47,379 nucleotides of DNA from Pirellula staleyi DSM 6068 (GTDB lineage: Bacteria; Planctomycetota; Planctomycetia; Pirellulales; Pirellulaceae). The stretch lies in contig CAMDKL010000027.1 in NCBI GenBank assembly GCA_945900945.1, forward strand, positions 1 through 47,379, written 5' to 3'. Of this stretch, positions 33,153-41,808 are shown piece after piece. Under the pieces are notes generated by a model. That model worked only from the letters and a program-made list of their open reading frames with translations, made no database searches and was not told the DNA's origin. A program made the translations under genes and the position numbers. Position 1 is the first letter of the stretch. Each line of letters opens with the position of its first letter.

Positions 33153-34169
33153 ATGGAACGCTCCGCTCTCATCACCGGAATCACAGGTCAAGACGGGTCT
33201 TACCTGGCGGAGTTACTGCTCAAAAAGGGATACCTCGTACACGGCTTAGTTCGTCGATCGAGCAGTTTTTCCACTGGCCGAATCGATCACCTCTATCGTG
33301 ACATCCATGAAAAGCCAAAGCTTTTGTTGCATTACGGAGATTTGACCGACGGGCAGTCGCTCACGAATTTGGTCCAGGAAGTCGAACCAGATGAAATTTA
33401 CAATCTTGGTGCTCAGAGCCATGTTCGCGTCTCGTTCGACCAACCGGTTTACACCTTGATGAGCGATGGTGTTGGCTCTCTCAACGTTCTAGAGGCCGCA
33501 AGACTCCTGAATAAACGGAAAGAAGTCCGAGTCTACCAAGCGAGTAGCTCTGAGATGTATGGAATGGTTTTAGAAACTCCACAAACCGAGAAAACACCGT
33601 TCAATCCACAGTCTCCCTACGCATGCGCAAAGGTGTACGCGTTCTTTCAAACAGTGAACTACCGTCGAAGTTACGGTATGTTTGCTTGCAATGGAATTCT
33701 CTTCAACCACGAGTCCCCGCGACGCGGTGAGACGTTTGTCACTCGCAAAATCACTCGAGCTGCAACACGCATCAAACTCGGCCTGCAGGACAAACTATAC
33801 CTTGGAAACCTAGATTCGAAACGCGATTGGGGATACGCAAAAGACTATGTGGACGCCATGTGGCGAATGTTGCAACACAATGAACCGGACGATTTCGTTA
33901 TCGCGACCGGCGAGACCCGAACGATTCGCGAGTTCTTAGACATGGTGTTTGGAAGATTGGATCTCGACTGGAATAAGCATGTCGAAATCGATCCACGTTA
34001 TCTACGACCCGCAGAAGTGGACTTGTTGCTCGGTGATGCCAGCAAGGCCAAAGAGAAACTGGGCTGGGTTCCGGAAACCGACGTCCGCGAACTTGCTCGA
34101 ATCATGGTGGAACATGATTTGGAGCTCGCCAACCGCGAAAAGCATGACAAAAAATTCGTGAACGCCTAG
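33153..34169 (+). CDS. gmd: GDP-mannose 4,6-dehydratase
   Basis: 338 residues from ATG 33153; a longer in-frame start (33066) adds residues outside the family. The enzyme converts GDP-D-mannose to GDP-4-keto-6-deoxy-D-mannose, the precursor of GDP-fucose, GDP-rhamnose and related sugars for surface polysaccharides. NAD(P) binding is by [16 protein letters not shown] at the N-terminus. The catalytic residues are in QASSSEMYG (Ser132, Glu134) and the Tyr-x-x-x-Lys pair Tyr156/Lys160 in [30 protein letters not shown] is the typical GMD block. The YACAK form with Cys differs slightly from the usual Y-A-V/A-K. It could supply sugars to the exopolysaccharide genes about 10 kb downstream, which is an inference from context. 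Confidence 0.95.
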   Translation: MERSALITGITGQDGSYLAELLLKKGYLVHGLVRRSSSFSTGRIDHLYRDIHEKPKLLLHYGDLTDGQSLTNLVQEVEPDEIYNLGAQSHVRVSFDQPVYTLMSDGVGSLNVLEAARLLNKRKEVRVYQASSSEMYGMVLETPQTEKTPFNPQSPYACAKVYAFFQTVNYRRSYGMFACNGILFNHESPRRGETFVTRKITRAATRIKLGLQDKLYLGNLDSKRDWGYAKDYVDAMWRMLQHNEPDDFVIATGETRTIREFLDMVFGRLDLDWNKHVEIDPRYLRPAEVDLLLGDASKAKEKLGWVPETDVRELARIMVEHDLELANREKHDKKFVNA

Positions 34170-34282
34170 TATTGCTTTCGCACCGTTCGATTTGATACCC
34201 TCCCGCGTGGTTGTCCGCACGCGGTTTTCGAACCATGGCGGGCTTTGCCCTATGCTCACTCCGTCTTTTGCGTCAAGCCGCC

Positions 34283-35572
34283 ATGATTTCTCGAAGAATT
34301 CTCGTTGTCAGCCTGCTCCTCAGCTCATCGCTGGTCCGTGTCTACGCAGATCAACCTGTGACTGCGGGGCGAAGCTTCGTTCTATTGCGAAATGGCAACG
34401 TTCTCAAGGGAGTTGTCCGATCGGAAAAGGAACGCATTTCTATCGCTGCGGATGGAAACAGCAATCTTCATGTCGAGCCCAAGCAGGTTGAGTTTATTGG
34501 CCCGACACTGGAGTCCCTTTACCTACACCAACGCTCGGGGGTCCGAAACTGGGGCACAGGAGAACATTGGCATCTCGCTCATTGGTGTATTCAGCAGGGA
34601 CTCATCGATCATGCGATTGAGCATTACAAGGTCCTAGATGCGTCCGCTTCCGATTCACCTCGTTTCAAACAGCTTGAACATTTGCTTCGCGATGCATTGC
34701 TGGCGGATGAGAATGTGAAACAAGCAATCCATAGGCAGGCTCAGGCGGCGACAGCATCCACAACCTCGACGCGGCCACTCGATTCAACAGCCCATACTAG
34801 CAAAGCAACCCAATCGAGCACGGTCATACAAGCCAGTGCCGAAACACCGCGACTCAAGTCTGTCCCCCTGGGTACCAATGCAGAATCAGGAGAGACCTGG
34901 AATAAACATGAAATTCCTGGTTACATCCGAAAAACGTTTCAGAACTCGATCTTGCAGGTTCTGGTCTCGCGCTGTGGCCAATCCGGGTGTCATGGACTGT
35001 TGGGGAAAACGGATTTCCACATTTACCAACCTGTGGGCGATCAATCTGCGAGTATTTTGGCCCGTGATCTCGATGAAGTGCTCAGATACATTGATCGCGA
35101 CCGAATTCAGGAAAGCCCACTTCTAGCTTACGCTACGAAAGCGCATGGTATCCAACGCAACCCCAGTCTCAATCAATCGCGAGATGACGAGCGAGCGTTA
35201 ATCGAGCGGATCAACTTTTGGGTCAAATCGCTAGCGCTATCGCAGCGGCCAGAAACGACGATGCCTGCTCAGTATCCCCCGACGACGCCTGTTGCTCAGA
35301 ACGTCTCCTCCGCCGTGGCAAATGTCCCTGTAGCGAAATCGTCCGTTCGCAAAAGCCAGCGGACGGAAGAAGTCGAGCAAGACAGAAACGCCAAATTATC
35401 GAAACCCGCCAAGTCAGCTCCGCCAACGGAATTCATTTCCATGTCGGAACTCGCAGACCTGGAGTGGGCGATCGAAAAATTTGAAAGGCAATCTGGCTCA
35501 GGTGCCGCTGGTTCAGCGTCGGCCAAGAAAGATCCGTTCGACCCAGACGTTTTCAACCGTCAATTTAGGTAG
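34283..35572 (+). CDS. Exported protein with CX4CH cytochrome-like motif, unknown function
   Basis: 429 residues from ATG 34283, just before the signal peptide (RRILVVSLLLSSSLVRVYA-DQ); an earlier in-frame ATG at 34211 would put extra residues before the signal. Residues 25-140 form a domain with a conserved-looking start (FVLLRNGNVLKGVV). A Ser/Thr-rich linker (150-205) follows. The segment VSRCGQSGCHGLLGKTDFH at about 228-246 contains Cys231, Cys236 and His237, a CX4CH motif rather than the classical CXXCH; this form is common in planctomycete cytochrome-like proteins with PSD1/DUF1549 neighbours. It may bind haem covalently. The C-terminal 110 residues are low complexity and end in a charged helix. 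I cannot assign a reaction. Confidence 0.7.
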   Translation: MISRRILVVSLLLSSSLVRVYADQPVTAGRSFVLLRNGNVLKGVVRSEKERISIAADGNSNLHVEPKQVEFIGPTLESLYLHQRSGVRNWGTGEHWHLAHWCIQQGLIDHAIEHYKVLDASASDSPRFKQLEHLLRDALLADENVKQAIHRQAQAATASTTSTRPLDSTAHTSKATQSSTVIQASAETPRLKSVPLGTNAESGETWNKHEIPGYIRKTFQNSILQVLVSRCGQSGCHGLLGKTDFHIYQPVGDQSASILARDLDEVLRYIDRDRIQESPLLAYATKAHGIQRNPSLNQSRDDERALIERINFWVKSLALSQRPETTMPAQYPPTTPVAQNVSSAVANVPVAKSSVRKSQRTEEVEQDRNAKLSKPAKSAPPTEFISMSELADLEWAIEKFERQSGSGAAGSASAKKDPFDPDVFNRQFR

Positions 35573-35665
35573 GATGCAAGAGCTTTTGGCAGCACACGGT
35601 CTTTCTGGTACACTAAACTCGGCTGCATTGTCGCAACCCGATATCGTTTTTAGAAAGATCGAATC

Positions 35666-36160
35666 ATGAGCACGGGAGAGGGATCCTCCACATCCTTTGA
35701 GACCATTCATGGTCGCAATTATCCTACCCTACGCCAATTTACGGTTTTCCTGGAGAATCGCGTCGGGCAGTTGCTTGAAGTGGTGCGTCGATTTGAGGGC
35801 ACAGGCATCCGGATTGTAGCCCTTTCGATCAATGATTCAGCCGAGTGCGCGTTCGTTCGCTTTCTGTTAAGCCACGCAGAACGGGGACGGGAAATATTGG
35901 AGCGAGCCGGACTAGCCATTATTGAGAGCGATCTGATCGGTGTGGAACTTCCCAAGAGTACGCAGCCCCTCTTGCAAATCTGCACCGCTCTGCTCCAAGC
36001 GGAAATCAATATTATCCAAGCCTACCCACTTCTTTTCCGCCCAAACGGTGAACCTGCCGTTGCGATCATGGTCGATAATACCGAACAAGCACTTGAAACC
36101 CTCGCCCTCAAAGGATTTCGAATGATTACCGAAGGTGATTTATTGGACGGAACAGTTTAA
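35666..36160 (+). CDS. Double ACT-domain protein
   Basis: 164 residues from ATG 35666. Two ACT-like domains are visible: residues about 20-90 (LRQFTVFLENRVGQLLEVVRRFEGTGIRIVALSIND) and 95-160 (LLQICTALLQAEINIIQAYPLLFRPNGEPAVAIMVD). ACT domains bind amino acids and control enzymes of amino acid metabolism; a stand-alone double ACT protein may be a small regulatory subunit or sensor. No catalytic domain or membrane segment is present. It is 15 bases upstream of the ABC permease gene, so the two may be co-transcribed, but a functional link is not obvious. Confidence 0.8.
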   Translation: MSTGEGSSTSFETIHGRNYPTLRQFTVFLENRVGQLLEVVRRFEGTGIRIVALSINDSAECAFVRFLLSHAERGREILERAGLAIIESDLIGVELPKSTQPLLQICTALLQAEINIIQAYPLLFRPNGEPAVAIMVDNTEQALETLALKGFRMITEGDLLDGTV

Positions 36161-36175
36161 GGTTGCTAGCACGAA

Positions 36176-37054
36176 ATGAATGCAATCGATCTCGCCACAA
36201 AATCCTCCCCCACCATTCTTCCCGTGGTCCCTTCGAAGCCAATTGAAAGTGTCGCAACCCAAGTCATATGGATGCTGGCGCATCGAGAATGGGTTCGTTT
36301 TTTTCGGCAACCCTTTCGCGTGATCGCTGCCTTGGGCCAGCCAATCTTGTTTTGGATTCTTTTTGGTACCGGCATGCATAGCGCGTTTCGCGGCGGTGGT
36401 CAAGCCAGCGATTTCATGACCTATTTCCTGCCTGGTACCACTGCGATGATTCTGCTCTTCACGGCAATCTTTGCGACGATCTCCATTATCGAGGACCGAC
36501 GCGAGGGGTTTTTGCAAAGTGTGTTGGTAGCACCATCGCCCCGCTGGACAATCGCCATGGGCAAGATTCTGGGCGGCTCGGCCATCGCATGGGTTCAAGC
36601 AAGCCTCTTTGTCGCGATCGCGATCGCGTCTGGCATGATCAGTCCTGGGCCGCAGACGATTGCATTGGTCGGGTTCATGTTGGTAGCTGCCATTGCAATG
36701 ACGAGTCTTGGAGTTTGCTTTGCCTGGCCCATGGATAGCACACAAGGCTTTCATGCTTTGATGAACATGGTATTAATGCCAATGTGGCTGCTGAGCGGCT
36801 CCTTTTTTCCGATACCAGCGCTCTCTGGCGGAGAACCTACTGGGCAATTCGCAATGCACTGGATCATGCGTTGCAATCCAATGACTTATGCGGTTTCTGG
36901 AATGAGGCAACTCATGTCGAGCGTTGCCTCGGATGACCAGTTTTGGATGCCGTCGCTGACGACGAGTGTTCTGGTGACCATCGCTTTTGCAATCGTCACT
37001 TCAGTAGCCGCATCGATTGTGGTGCGACGAAACCAATCAGGGGAATTGCAGTGA
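36176..37054 (+). CDS. ABC-2 type transporter permease
   Basis: 292 residues with six hydrophobic segments: about 58-75, 88-111, 132-158, 165-187, 197-217 and 258-283. The N-terminal REWVRFFRQPFRVIAALGQPILFW and DRREGFLQSVLVAPSPRWTIAMGK are typical of the ABC-2 permease family of drug, polysaccharide or copper-related exporters. The ATPase partner is not encoded beside it, so it must lie elsewhere or upstream of this transcript. The stop overlaps the GTG start of the SCO1-like gene (GTGA at 37051-37054). In planctomycetes, permeases of this kind occur near cytochrome oxidase assembly genes, so it may take part in copper or haem export for oxidase maturation; that link is inferred only. Confidence 0.88.
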   Translation: MNAIDLATKSSPTILPVVPSKPIESVATQVIWMLAHREWVRFFRQPFRVIAALGQPILFWILFGTGMHSAFRGGGQASDFMTYFLPGTTAMILLFTAIFATISIIEDRREGFLQSVLVAPSPRWTIAMGKILGGSAIAWVQASLFVAIAIASGMISPGPQTIALVGFMLVAAIAMTSLGVCFAWPMDSTQGFHALMNMVLMPMWLLSGSFFPIPALSGGEPTGQFAMHWIMRCNPMTYAVSGMRQLMSSVASDDQFWMPSLTTSVLVTIAFAIVTSVAASIVVRRNQSGELQ

Positions 37055-37728
37055 ATCACAACTCATTACGAGTTTTGGGCATCCTGGCCGGCATCTTGGC
37101 AGGCACCGTCGCGGCTCTGGTCTTCCGCAGCCCTTCGCAACCGATATCCAATGCGGTCGATGCGGACGACGACGCACTGCTGCAGCGAAAAGCGATTCCG
37201 GATCCCGGCAAACGCAACGAAATCAAACGCATGGTCGCCGAGGCCAAAAAAGAAGACACCTGGTTAAAGGAGTTTGAGTTTACGGAACGAAGCGGTCGCA
37301 TTATCAAGTCGGAGGACTTGCGGGGCGAGCCTTATATTGCGTGCTTCTTCTTTACGACATGTCCCGGCACCTGCACCCGACAAAGCAATCAAATGCAATT
37401 GTTACAAAGTAAATTCAAAGGCAAGCCGATCAAATTGGTTAGCATCACCGTGGATCCTGAAATCGACACGCCTGAAGTATTGACACAATACGCAGAGAAG
37501 TACCAAGCAAACAAGGATCGATGGTTGTTCCTGACAGGTCCCATAGAAACGATCATTCGAGTTGGCGCGGAGAAGTTCTTCTTAGGACGAGTCGAAAAAC
37601 GTGGCCACCCAGACCAGTTTTGTTTAGTCAATGCTGAAGGAGATTTGGTTGGTTCCTATGTCTGGTTGGACCAAGAGGAACGCGAGTTGTTGATCGCACA
37701 CGCCAACGAACTGCTGGGAATAAATTAG
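37051..37728 (+). CDS. SCO1/SenC-family copper chaperone for cytochrome oxidase assembly
   Basis: 225 residues from GTG 37051, which overlaps the permease stop; longer frames run back into the permease gene. An N-terminal membrane anchor (VLGILAGILAGTVAALVF) holds it at the periplasmic side of the inner membrane. The thioredoxin-like domain has the copper-binding pair Cys104/Cys108 in CPGTC and the distal ligand His186 in RGHPDQFCLVN. VSITVDPEIDTPEVL matches the SCO1 loop. SCO proteins deliver copper to the CuA site of cytochrome c oxidase or act as thiol-disulfide reductases. All three metal ligands are present. It is the last gene of the group and is followed by a pair of hairpin repeats. 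Confidence 0.92.
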   Translation: MNHNSLRVLGILAGILAGTVAALVFRSPSQPISNAVDADDDALLQRKAIPDPGKRNEIKRMVAEAKKEDTWLKEFEFTERSGRIIKSEDLRGEPYIACFFFTTCPGTCTRQSNQMQLLQSKFKGKPIKLVSITVDPEIDTPEVLTQYAEKYQANKDRWLFLTGPIETIIRVGAEKFFLGRVEKRGHPDQFCLVNAEGDLVGSYVWLDQEERELLIAHANELLGIN

Positions 37729-37750
37729 CGGCCAACGCCCAGCGTGCCAC

Positions 37751-37854
37751 CTGGCTTGTCCAGGTGGTCGCACATTTGGTAACCAGAGAAATTCGTGACG
37801 CGCCTCTCGCTTACTAACTGGCTTGTCCAGGTAGAAGCGTATTTGGCAACCAGA
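37751..37854. repeat. Two 37-bp direct repeats, one with a perfect hairpin
   Basis: CTGGCTTGTCCAGGT...ATTTGG.AACCAGA occurs at 37751-37787 and again at 37818-37854, with 31 of 37 positions the same. In the first copy the flanks extend the stem: CCACCTGG-CTTGT-CCAGGTGG at 37747-37767. In the second copy only the inner CTGG/CCAG pairs remain. The repeats lie between the converging ends of the SCO1-like and coaE genes, where they could act as a two-sided terminator, although no long T-run follows. Confidence 0.65.
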
Positions 37855-37897
37855 TGGCAATTCAAGTCCGGTGAAAAGTTTTAAGGTAACGACAAAG

Positions 37898-38542
37898 CTA
37901 ACGACTGACCATGTAGCCAGACAAACGTTTCGTGAGCTCCTCGATCGTACCGTCGTTCACCAACACGTCAGTTGCATGCTTTTTCTTTTCGGAGAGACTC
38001 AATTGTGCTGATTCGCGATCTAGCCATTCCTGTGCGCTCCAGTCTCGTTCGATAGCCCGCTGTCTTCGCACGGCGTCGGGCGAGTCGACATATAGGACCC
38101 GATCGCAATACGGTAGCCAACCTCCCTCGATGAGCAGCGGGGCATCCAAAACAATCATGTCGGTTTTTGGTTCTCGCCGCAGTGTATCCAATTCGGATTT
38201 GGCAATCTGACGGATGCGAGGATGCACGATCGCCTCCAGTTTCTTGCGCATCGACTGGCTGTCTTCCGAATCGCCAAAGACCAATGACGCTAATTTTTTT
38301 CGGTCAATGGCTTGAATGAGACCAGGATGATCGCCATCCTCGATCAAAATGTTTTTGCCAAATATTTCCACCAATCTATCAATCACATCGGGTTCCAACA
38401 AAACGCGATGTGCGATTTCATCGGCCGAAATGATGGTGGCACCCATTGCGCCCAATATGCGAGTCACTTGGCTTTTGCCACTCGCAATCCCACCGACCAC
38501 GCCAACAACAACTGGCGACTTCAATGGTTGCGCATTCGTCAT
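37898..38542 (-). CDS. coaE: Dephospho-CoA kinase
   Basis: 214 residues, the usual length. The enzyme phosphorylates dephospho-CoA with ATP, the last step of coenzyme A synthesis, in the cytoplasm. The P-loop GGIASGKS is at 17-24. IISADEIAHRVL is the CoaE block with the catalytic Asp. HPRIRQIAKSEL and DMIVLDAPLLIEGGWLPYCD are further conserved segments. DRVLYVDSPDAVRRQRAIERD and HATDVLVNDGTIEELTKRL close the fold. The start overlaps the polA stop (ATGA at 38539-38542), so the two are translationally coupled. A polA-coaE pair is common in several bacterial groups. Confidence 0.93.
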   Translation of the reverse strand: MTNAQPLKSPVVVGVVGGIASGKSQVTRILGAMGATIISADEIAHRVLLEPDVIDRLVEIFGKNILIEDGDHPGLIQAIDRKKLASLVFGDSEDSQSMRKKLEAIVHPRIRQIAKSELDTLRREPKTDMIVLDAPLLIEGGWLPYCDRVLYVDSPDAVRRQRAIERDWSAQEWLDRESAQLSLSEKKKHATDVLVNDGTIEELTKRLSGYMVSR

Positions 38543-41490
38543 AACAACTCACACGCAGCCCAATTGCTACCGCTTTTGACATCCACCTTGAGCGGCACAC
38601 TCAACGGCATCACCGTCGTCATGACTTCTCGAACAACCGTCGCAAGCGGATTCACATAATCATCTCGCACCTCAAAGATCAGTTCGTCATGAATCTGCAA
38701 CAGCATTCTGGCCGGCCAATCCAACGACTTCATTTCCTTTTGCAATGCGATCATCGCCAATTTGATCATGTCTGCCGCAGAGCCTTGTATGACAGTATTG
38801 ATGGCCATGCGTTCTGGCTCCAGCAATTGCTTTTTCTTTTGGTCCGGCAGGGACGCATAGTCCCGAATTCCGCGTAGGAATCGCTTGCGACCCGACATTG
38901 TCGCGACATAGCCATTACTGCGGCAGTCCATCAGTGTTGACGCGATAAAACCCTTGACGCCAGGATACTTTGCAAAGTACGCATCGATAAATGTGCTCGC
39001 GTCTGTTCGGGAAATCCCCAGTGCCTTGGCGAGACCAAATGGACTCTGACCGTAAATGATGCCGAAGCTAACTGCCTTGGCGCTGCGACGCAACTCGCTG
39101 CTCACCTCACTCGGGTCCACTCCGTTCACTTGCGCTGCCACGCTCGTATGGATATCGAGATCATCGTGAAATGCTTGATGCAATGAAACATCGCCGCAAT
39201 AGTGTGCCAAAACTCGCAACTCAATTTGCGAGTAGTCGGCGGTCATCAGCGACCATCCAGTCTCCCTGGGCAGGAATGCAGATCGAATCGATCGCCCCTC
39301 GGGAGTTCGCACCGGAATATTTTGAAGATTGGGCTCGACGCTGCTCAGTCGCCCAGTCGCCGCGATATCCTGCCGAAACGAGGTATGAAGTCGATTCGTT
39401 CTTGGGCTGATCAATCGAGGCAATGATTCGACATAGGTATTGATCAGTTTGGTCAGCTGACGGTACTCGACTATCTTGGCTGGCAACGGATGCTCTGAAG
39501 CCAGTTCCTCAAGAACCTCGGCATCCGTACTTGGTCCGGTCTTGGTCTTTTTGACCACCCTCAATTTGAATTTTTCGAACAGTAGGTTTGCCAACTGCTT
39601 GGGGCTATCTGGATTGAACTCCTCCCCTGCCAACTCCATGATGCGAGAGCGGAGTGCGTCGGCTTTCCATTGAAACTCACGGCCCAATTGTTCGAGTCTC
39701 GAACGATCGATACGTATCCCTTCGAATTCCAGGTCGGCCAAGACCCCGATGAGTGGAATCTCAAGACGCTGCATCACTTCGATCAATTTTTCGTCGCGCA
39801 GTCGCTCTTTCATCGGAGAAACCAAACGGAATGGTACGTCGACATCCTCGCATGCATAAGCGGCAATGTCAGCGATAGGGACCTGATCCATCGTAATCTG
39901 AGTTTTGCCAGAACCGATCAAGGACGCGGTCGTGATTTTAGTCTGCCCCAACCAACGCTTTGCAATATCATCAAGATCATGATTGCGTCCGCCCGCCTCC
40001 AGCAGATAGTCCGCGACCATCGTGTCAAATCCAATGGCTGCAATCGGCATGTCGTGTGATCGCAAGACAATTGCATCGTATTTGATGTTTTGTCCCACAA
40101 AGATCTTGCCGGTGTCCGCAAGCAGCGGAGCAAGCATACTGCGAACAAATTCAAGCTCCAGAACAGGTTCCCCCTCTGGCCCGCGAACGGGTAGGTATGC
40201 AGCTTGCCCCTCGGCCCACGACAAACTAATTCCGACCAACTCCGCATCGCGTGGACGAGTCGATGTCGTCTCAGTATCGATCGCGATCGTTGCGATTACG
40301 GCTAATTCCTGAACAAGCTGTTGCAACTGTTCAGGCCGGTCAATCAATCGATAGCCATCCGTTGGAAGCTTAAAGGCAACCGCTGGTTCAATCGTGCCAA
40401 GCAGAGACACAAACGCATCCGAGAGTTTACGGAACCCCAGTTCACGAAACAATTCCATCGCTTGATTGCGATCGAAAGTACCTGGTCGCATTTGGGACCA
40501 AGGCAAATCGATAGGGCATTCTCGACTTAATCGAACGAGGTCTCGGCTCAGCAAGGCGAGATCGCGATGGTTCCTCAAGTTCTCTTTGCGCTTTTCGCCA
40601 GCCACAAGATCGATGTTATCGAGTACTTCGTCGAGAGTATTGAACTGTTCGAGCAGCTGCTGAGCCGCCTTGGGTCCGATGAGCGGAACGCCGGGAACAT
40701 TGTCGACCGAGTCACCGACTAGCGATTGAAAGTCGACCACTTGATCGGGTCGGATCCCCCAGACCGTCTTTAATTCCGGTTCGCCAAATAATTCGTTTTT
40801 GCGAACATTCAGCATCTGCACGCGATCCGAAATCAGTTGCCGGCAGTCCTTGTCACTGGTGACTAACAATACTCGCGCACCGTGCTGTTCGGCTTGGTAC
40901 GCCAAGGTAGCCATGATGTCGTCCGCCTCAAATCCAGGAGCGAAGACTTTGGGGATGGCCAAAGTATCGAGGCAACGATGGATGAGAGGGATCTGCTCTC
41001 GCAAAGCGTCCGGCATCGGCTCGCGGTTGGCTTTATATTGATCGTAGAGTTCGTTGCGAAATGTTATTTCCGAGACATCAAATGTACAAACGAGAAAATC
41101 CGGTTTCCATTGTTCGAGCAGATTCGCAATGTCTCGCAAAAAACCATGGGCTGCCCCCACCTCGATCCCTTGCGGGCTGGTCATCGCCGGAAGTGCATGA
41201 AACACTTGGTAGATCAGCGAATGAGAATCGACCAAGATGACCAAATCCCCTTCGGTTGGAAACGGAGCCCTGGTTCGCACGGGCAGTGAAGACAGATCGC
41301 TCGTCGGAGCATTCTCGTCGACCATGCTCAAATTAGGCAACGATTCAGCGGATGGCCATTCGCTCGAAGACAACGGTTCGACCGACAACGGTTCGGCCGA
41401 TGATAACGGTTCGGCCGATGGCGTTTCGTTTGGAAACATGGAATCAAATCCGATCAACATCGGTTGATTCTTGGCAGCCCGTTTAGCCAT
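38539..41490 (-). CDS. polA: DNA polymerase I with proofreading domain and a Ser/Glu/Pro-rich N-terminal extension
   Basis: 983 residues from ATG 41490 (41520 and 41325 are alternatives). The enzyme fills gaps and removes RNA primers during replication and repair. The first 80 residues are an extension that contains near-repeats of AEPLS/VEPLSS. The 5'-nuclease domain starts at DLVILVDSHSLIYQVFHA. The 3'-5' exonuclease is complete: AIDTETTSTRPRD, VGQNIKYDAIVL and YACEDVDVPF carry its metal ligands. Polymerase motifs A (DYSQIELRVLAHY), B (KAVSFGIIYGQSPFG) and C (QIHDELIFEV) are intact. The stop overlaps the coaE start. The repeat-bearing extension is not part of the classical enzyme and varies between planctomycetes. 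Confidence 0.95.
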   Translation of the reverse strand: MAKRAAKNQPMLIGFDSMFPNETPSAEPLSSAEPLSVEPLSSSEWPSAESLPNLSMVDENAPTSDLSSLPVRTRAPFPTEGDLVILVDSHSLIYQVFHALPAMTSPQGIEVGAAHGFLRDIANLLEQWKPDFLVCTFDVSEITFRNELYDQYKANREPMPDALREQIPLIHRCLDTLAIPKVFAPGFEADDIMATLAYQAEQHGARVLLVTSDKDCRQLISDRVQMLNVRKNELFGEPELKTVWGIRPDQVVDFQSLVGDSVDNVPGVPLIGPKAAQQLLEQFNTLDEVLDNIDLVAGEKRKENLRNHRDLALLSRDLVRLSRECPIDLPWSQMRPGTFDRNQAMELFRELGFRKLSDAFVSLLGTIEPAVAFKLPTDGYRLIDRPEQLQQLVQELAVIATIAIDTETTSTRPRDAELVGISLSWAEGQAAYLPVRGPEGEPVLELEFVRSMLAPLLADTGKIFVGQNIKYDAIVLRSHDMPIAAIGFDTMVADYLLEAGGRNHDLDDIAKRWLGQTKITTASLIGSGKTQITMDQVPIADIAAYACEDVDVPFRLVSPMKERLRDEKLIEVMQRLEIPLIGVLADLEFEGIRIDRSRLEQLGREFQWKADALRSRIMELAGEEFNPDSPKQLANLLFEKFKLRVVKKTKTGPSTDAEVLEELASEHPLPAKIVEYRQLTKLINTYVESLPRLISPRTNRLHTSFRQDIAATGRLSSVEPNLQNIPVRTPEGRSIRSAFLPRETGWSLMTADYSQIELRVLAHYCGDVSLHQAFHDDLDIHTSVAAQVNGVDPSEVSSELRRSAKAVSFGIIYGQSPFGLAKALGISRTDASTFIDAYFAKYPGVKGFIASTLMDCRSNGYVATMSGRKRFLRGIRDYASLPDQKKKQLLEPERMAINTVIQGSAADMIKLAMIALQKEMKSLDWPARMLLQIHDELIFEVRDDYVNPLATVVREVMTTVMPLSVPLKVDVKSGSNWAACELL

Positions 41491-41520
41491 TCGAAATCCG
41501 TTCTTGGAACCGTGAACCAC

Positions 41521-41808
41521 AAATCTGGGATAAAACCAGTCATCGCAACTAGATTAGTATCGCATTTTGCAGCAAGAGGGATACGTTGCCAACCGCCATT
41601 GACAGCAAGACTCTTAACCAATTCCAGGTGGATGGACGAATGCAAGCTTTTTCGGCCTGTGCGATTGAATTGCCTTGAATTGCCTGCAAAATTAGGTTTT
41701 ACAACATTGCGATTAGCCGTGAAGCGGCGGCAGGATGTAGCCATTGGGCGTCAGCCCATGAACTTGTGGGCAAACATTGCGGAAGTCCTGAAGGGACGGC
41801 ATGAACTT
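41521..41808. other. Intergenic region with repeat B copy 1
   Basis: 288 bases between the polA start and the FHA-protein stop, both on the minus strand. The polA promoter should lie here. The left part has no feature I can name. The right part holds repeat B (41709-41761), followed by the small inverted pair GTCC-TGAAG-GGAC at 41787-41799. Confidence 0.4.
41709..41761 (+). repeat. Dispersed repeat B, copy 1 (double hairpin)
   Basis: GCGATTAGCCGTGAAGCGGC starts a 53-bp element found again at 45939-45991 with most positions the same. It contains two hairpins: GCCGT-GAA-GCGGC, where T pairs with G in RNA (GCCGC-GAA-GCGGC in copy 2), and TGGGC-GTCA-GCCCA (CCATGGGC-GAAA-GCCCATGG in copy 2). Stem pairing is kept even where single bases changed. 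Confidence 0.7.
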
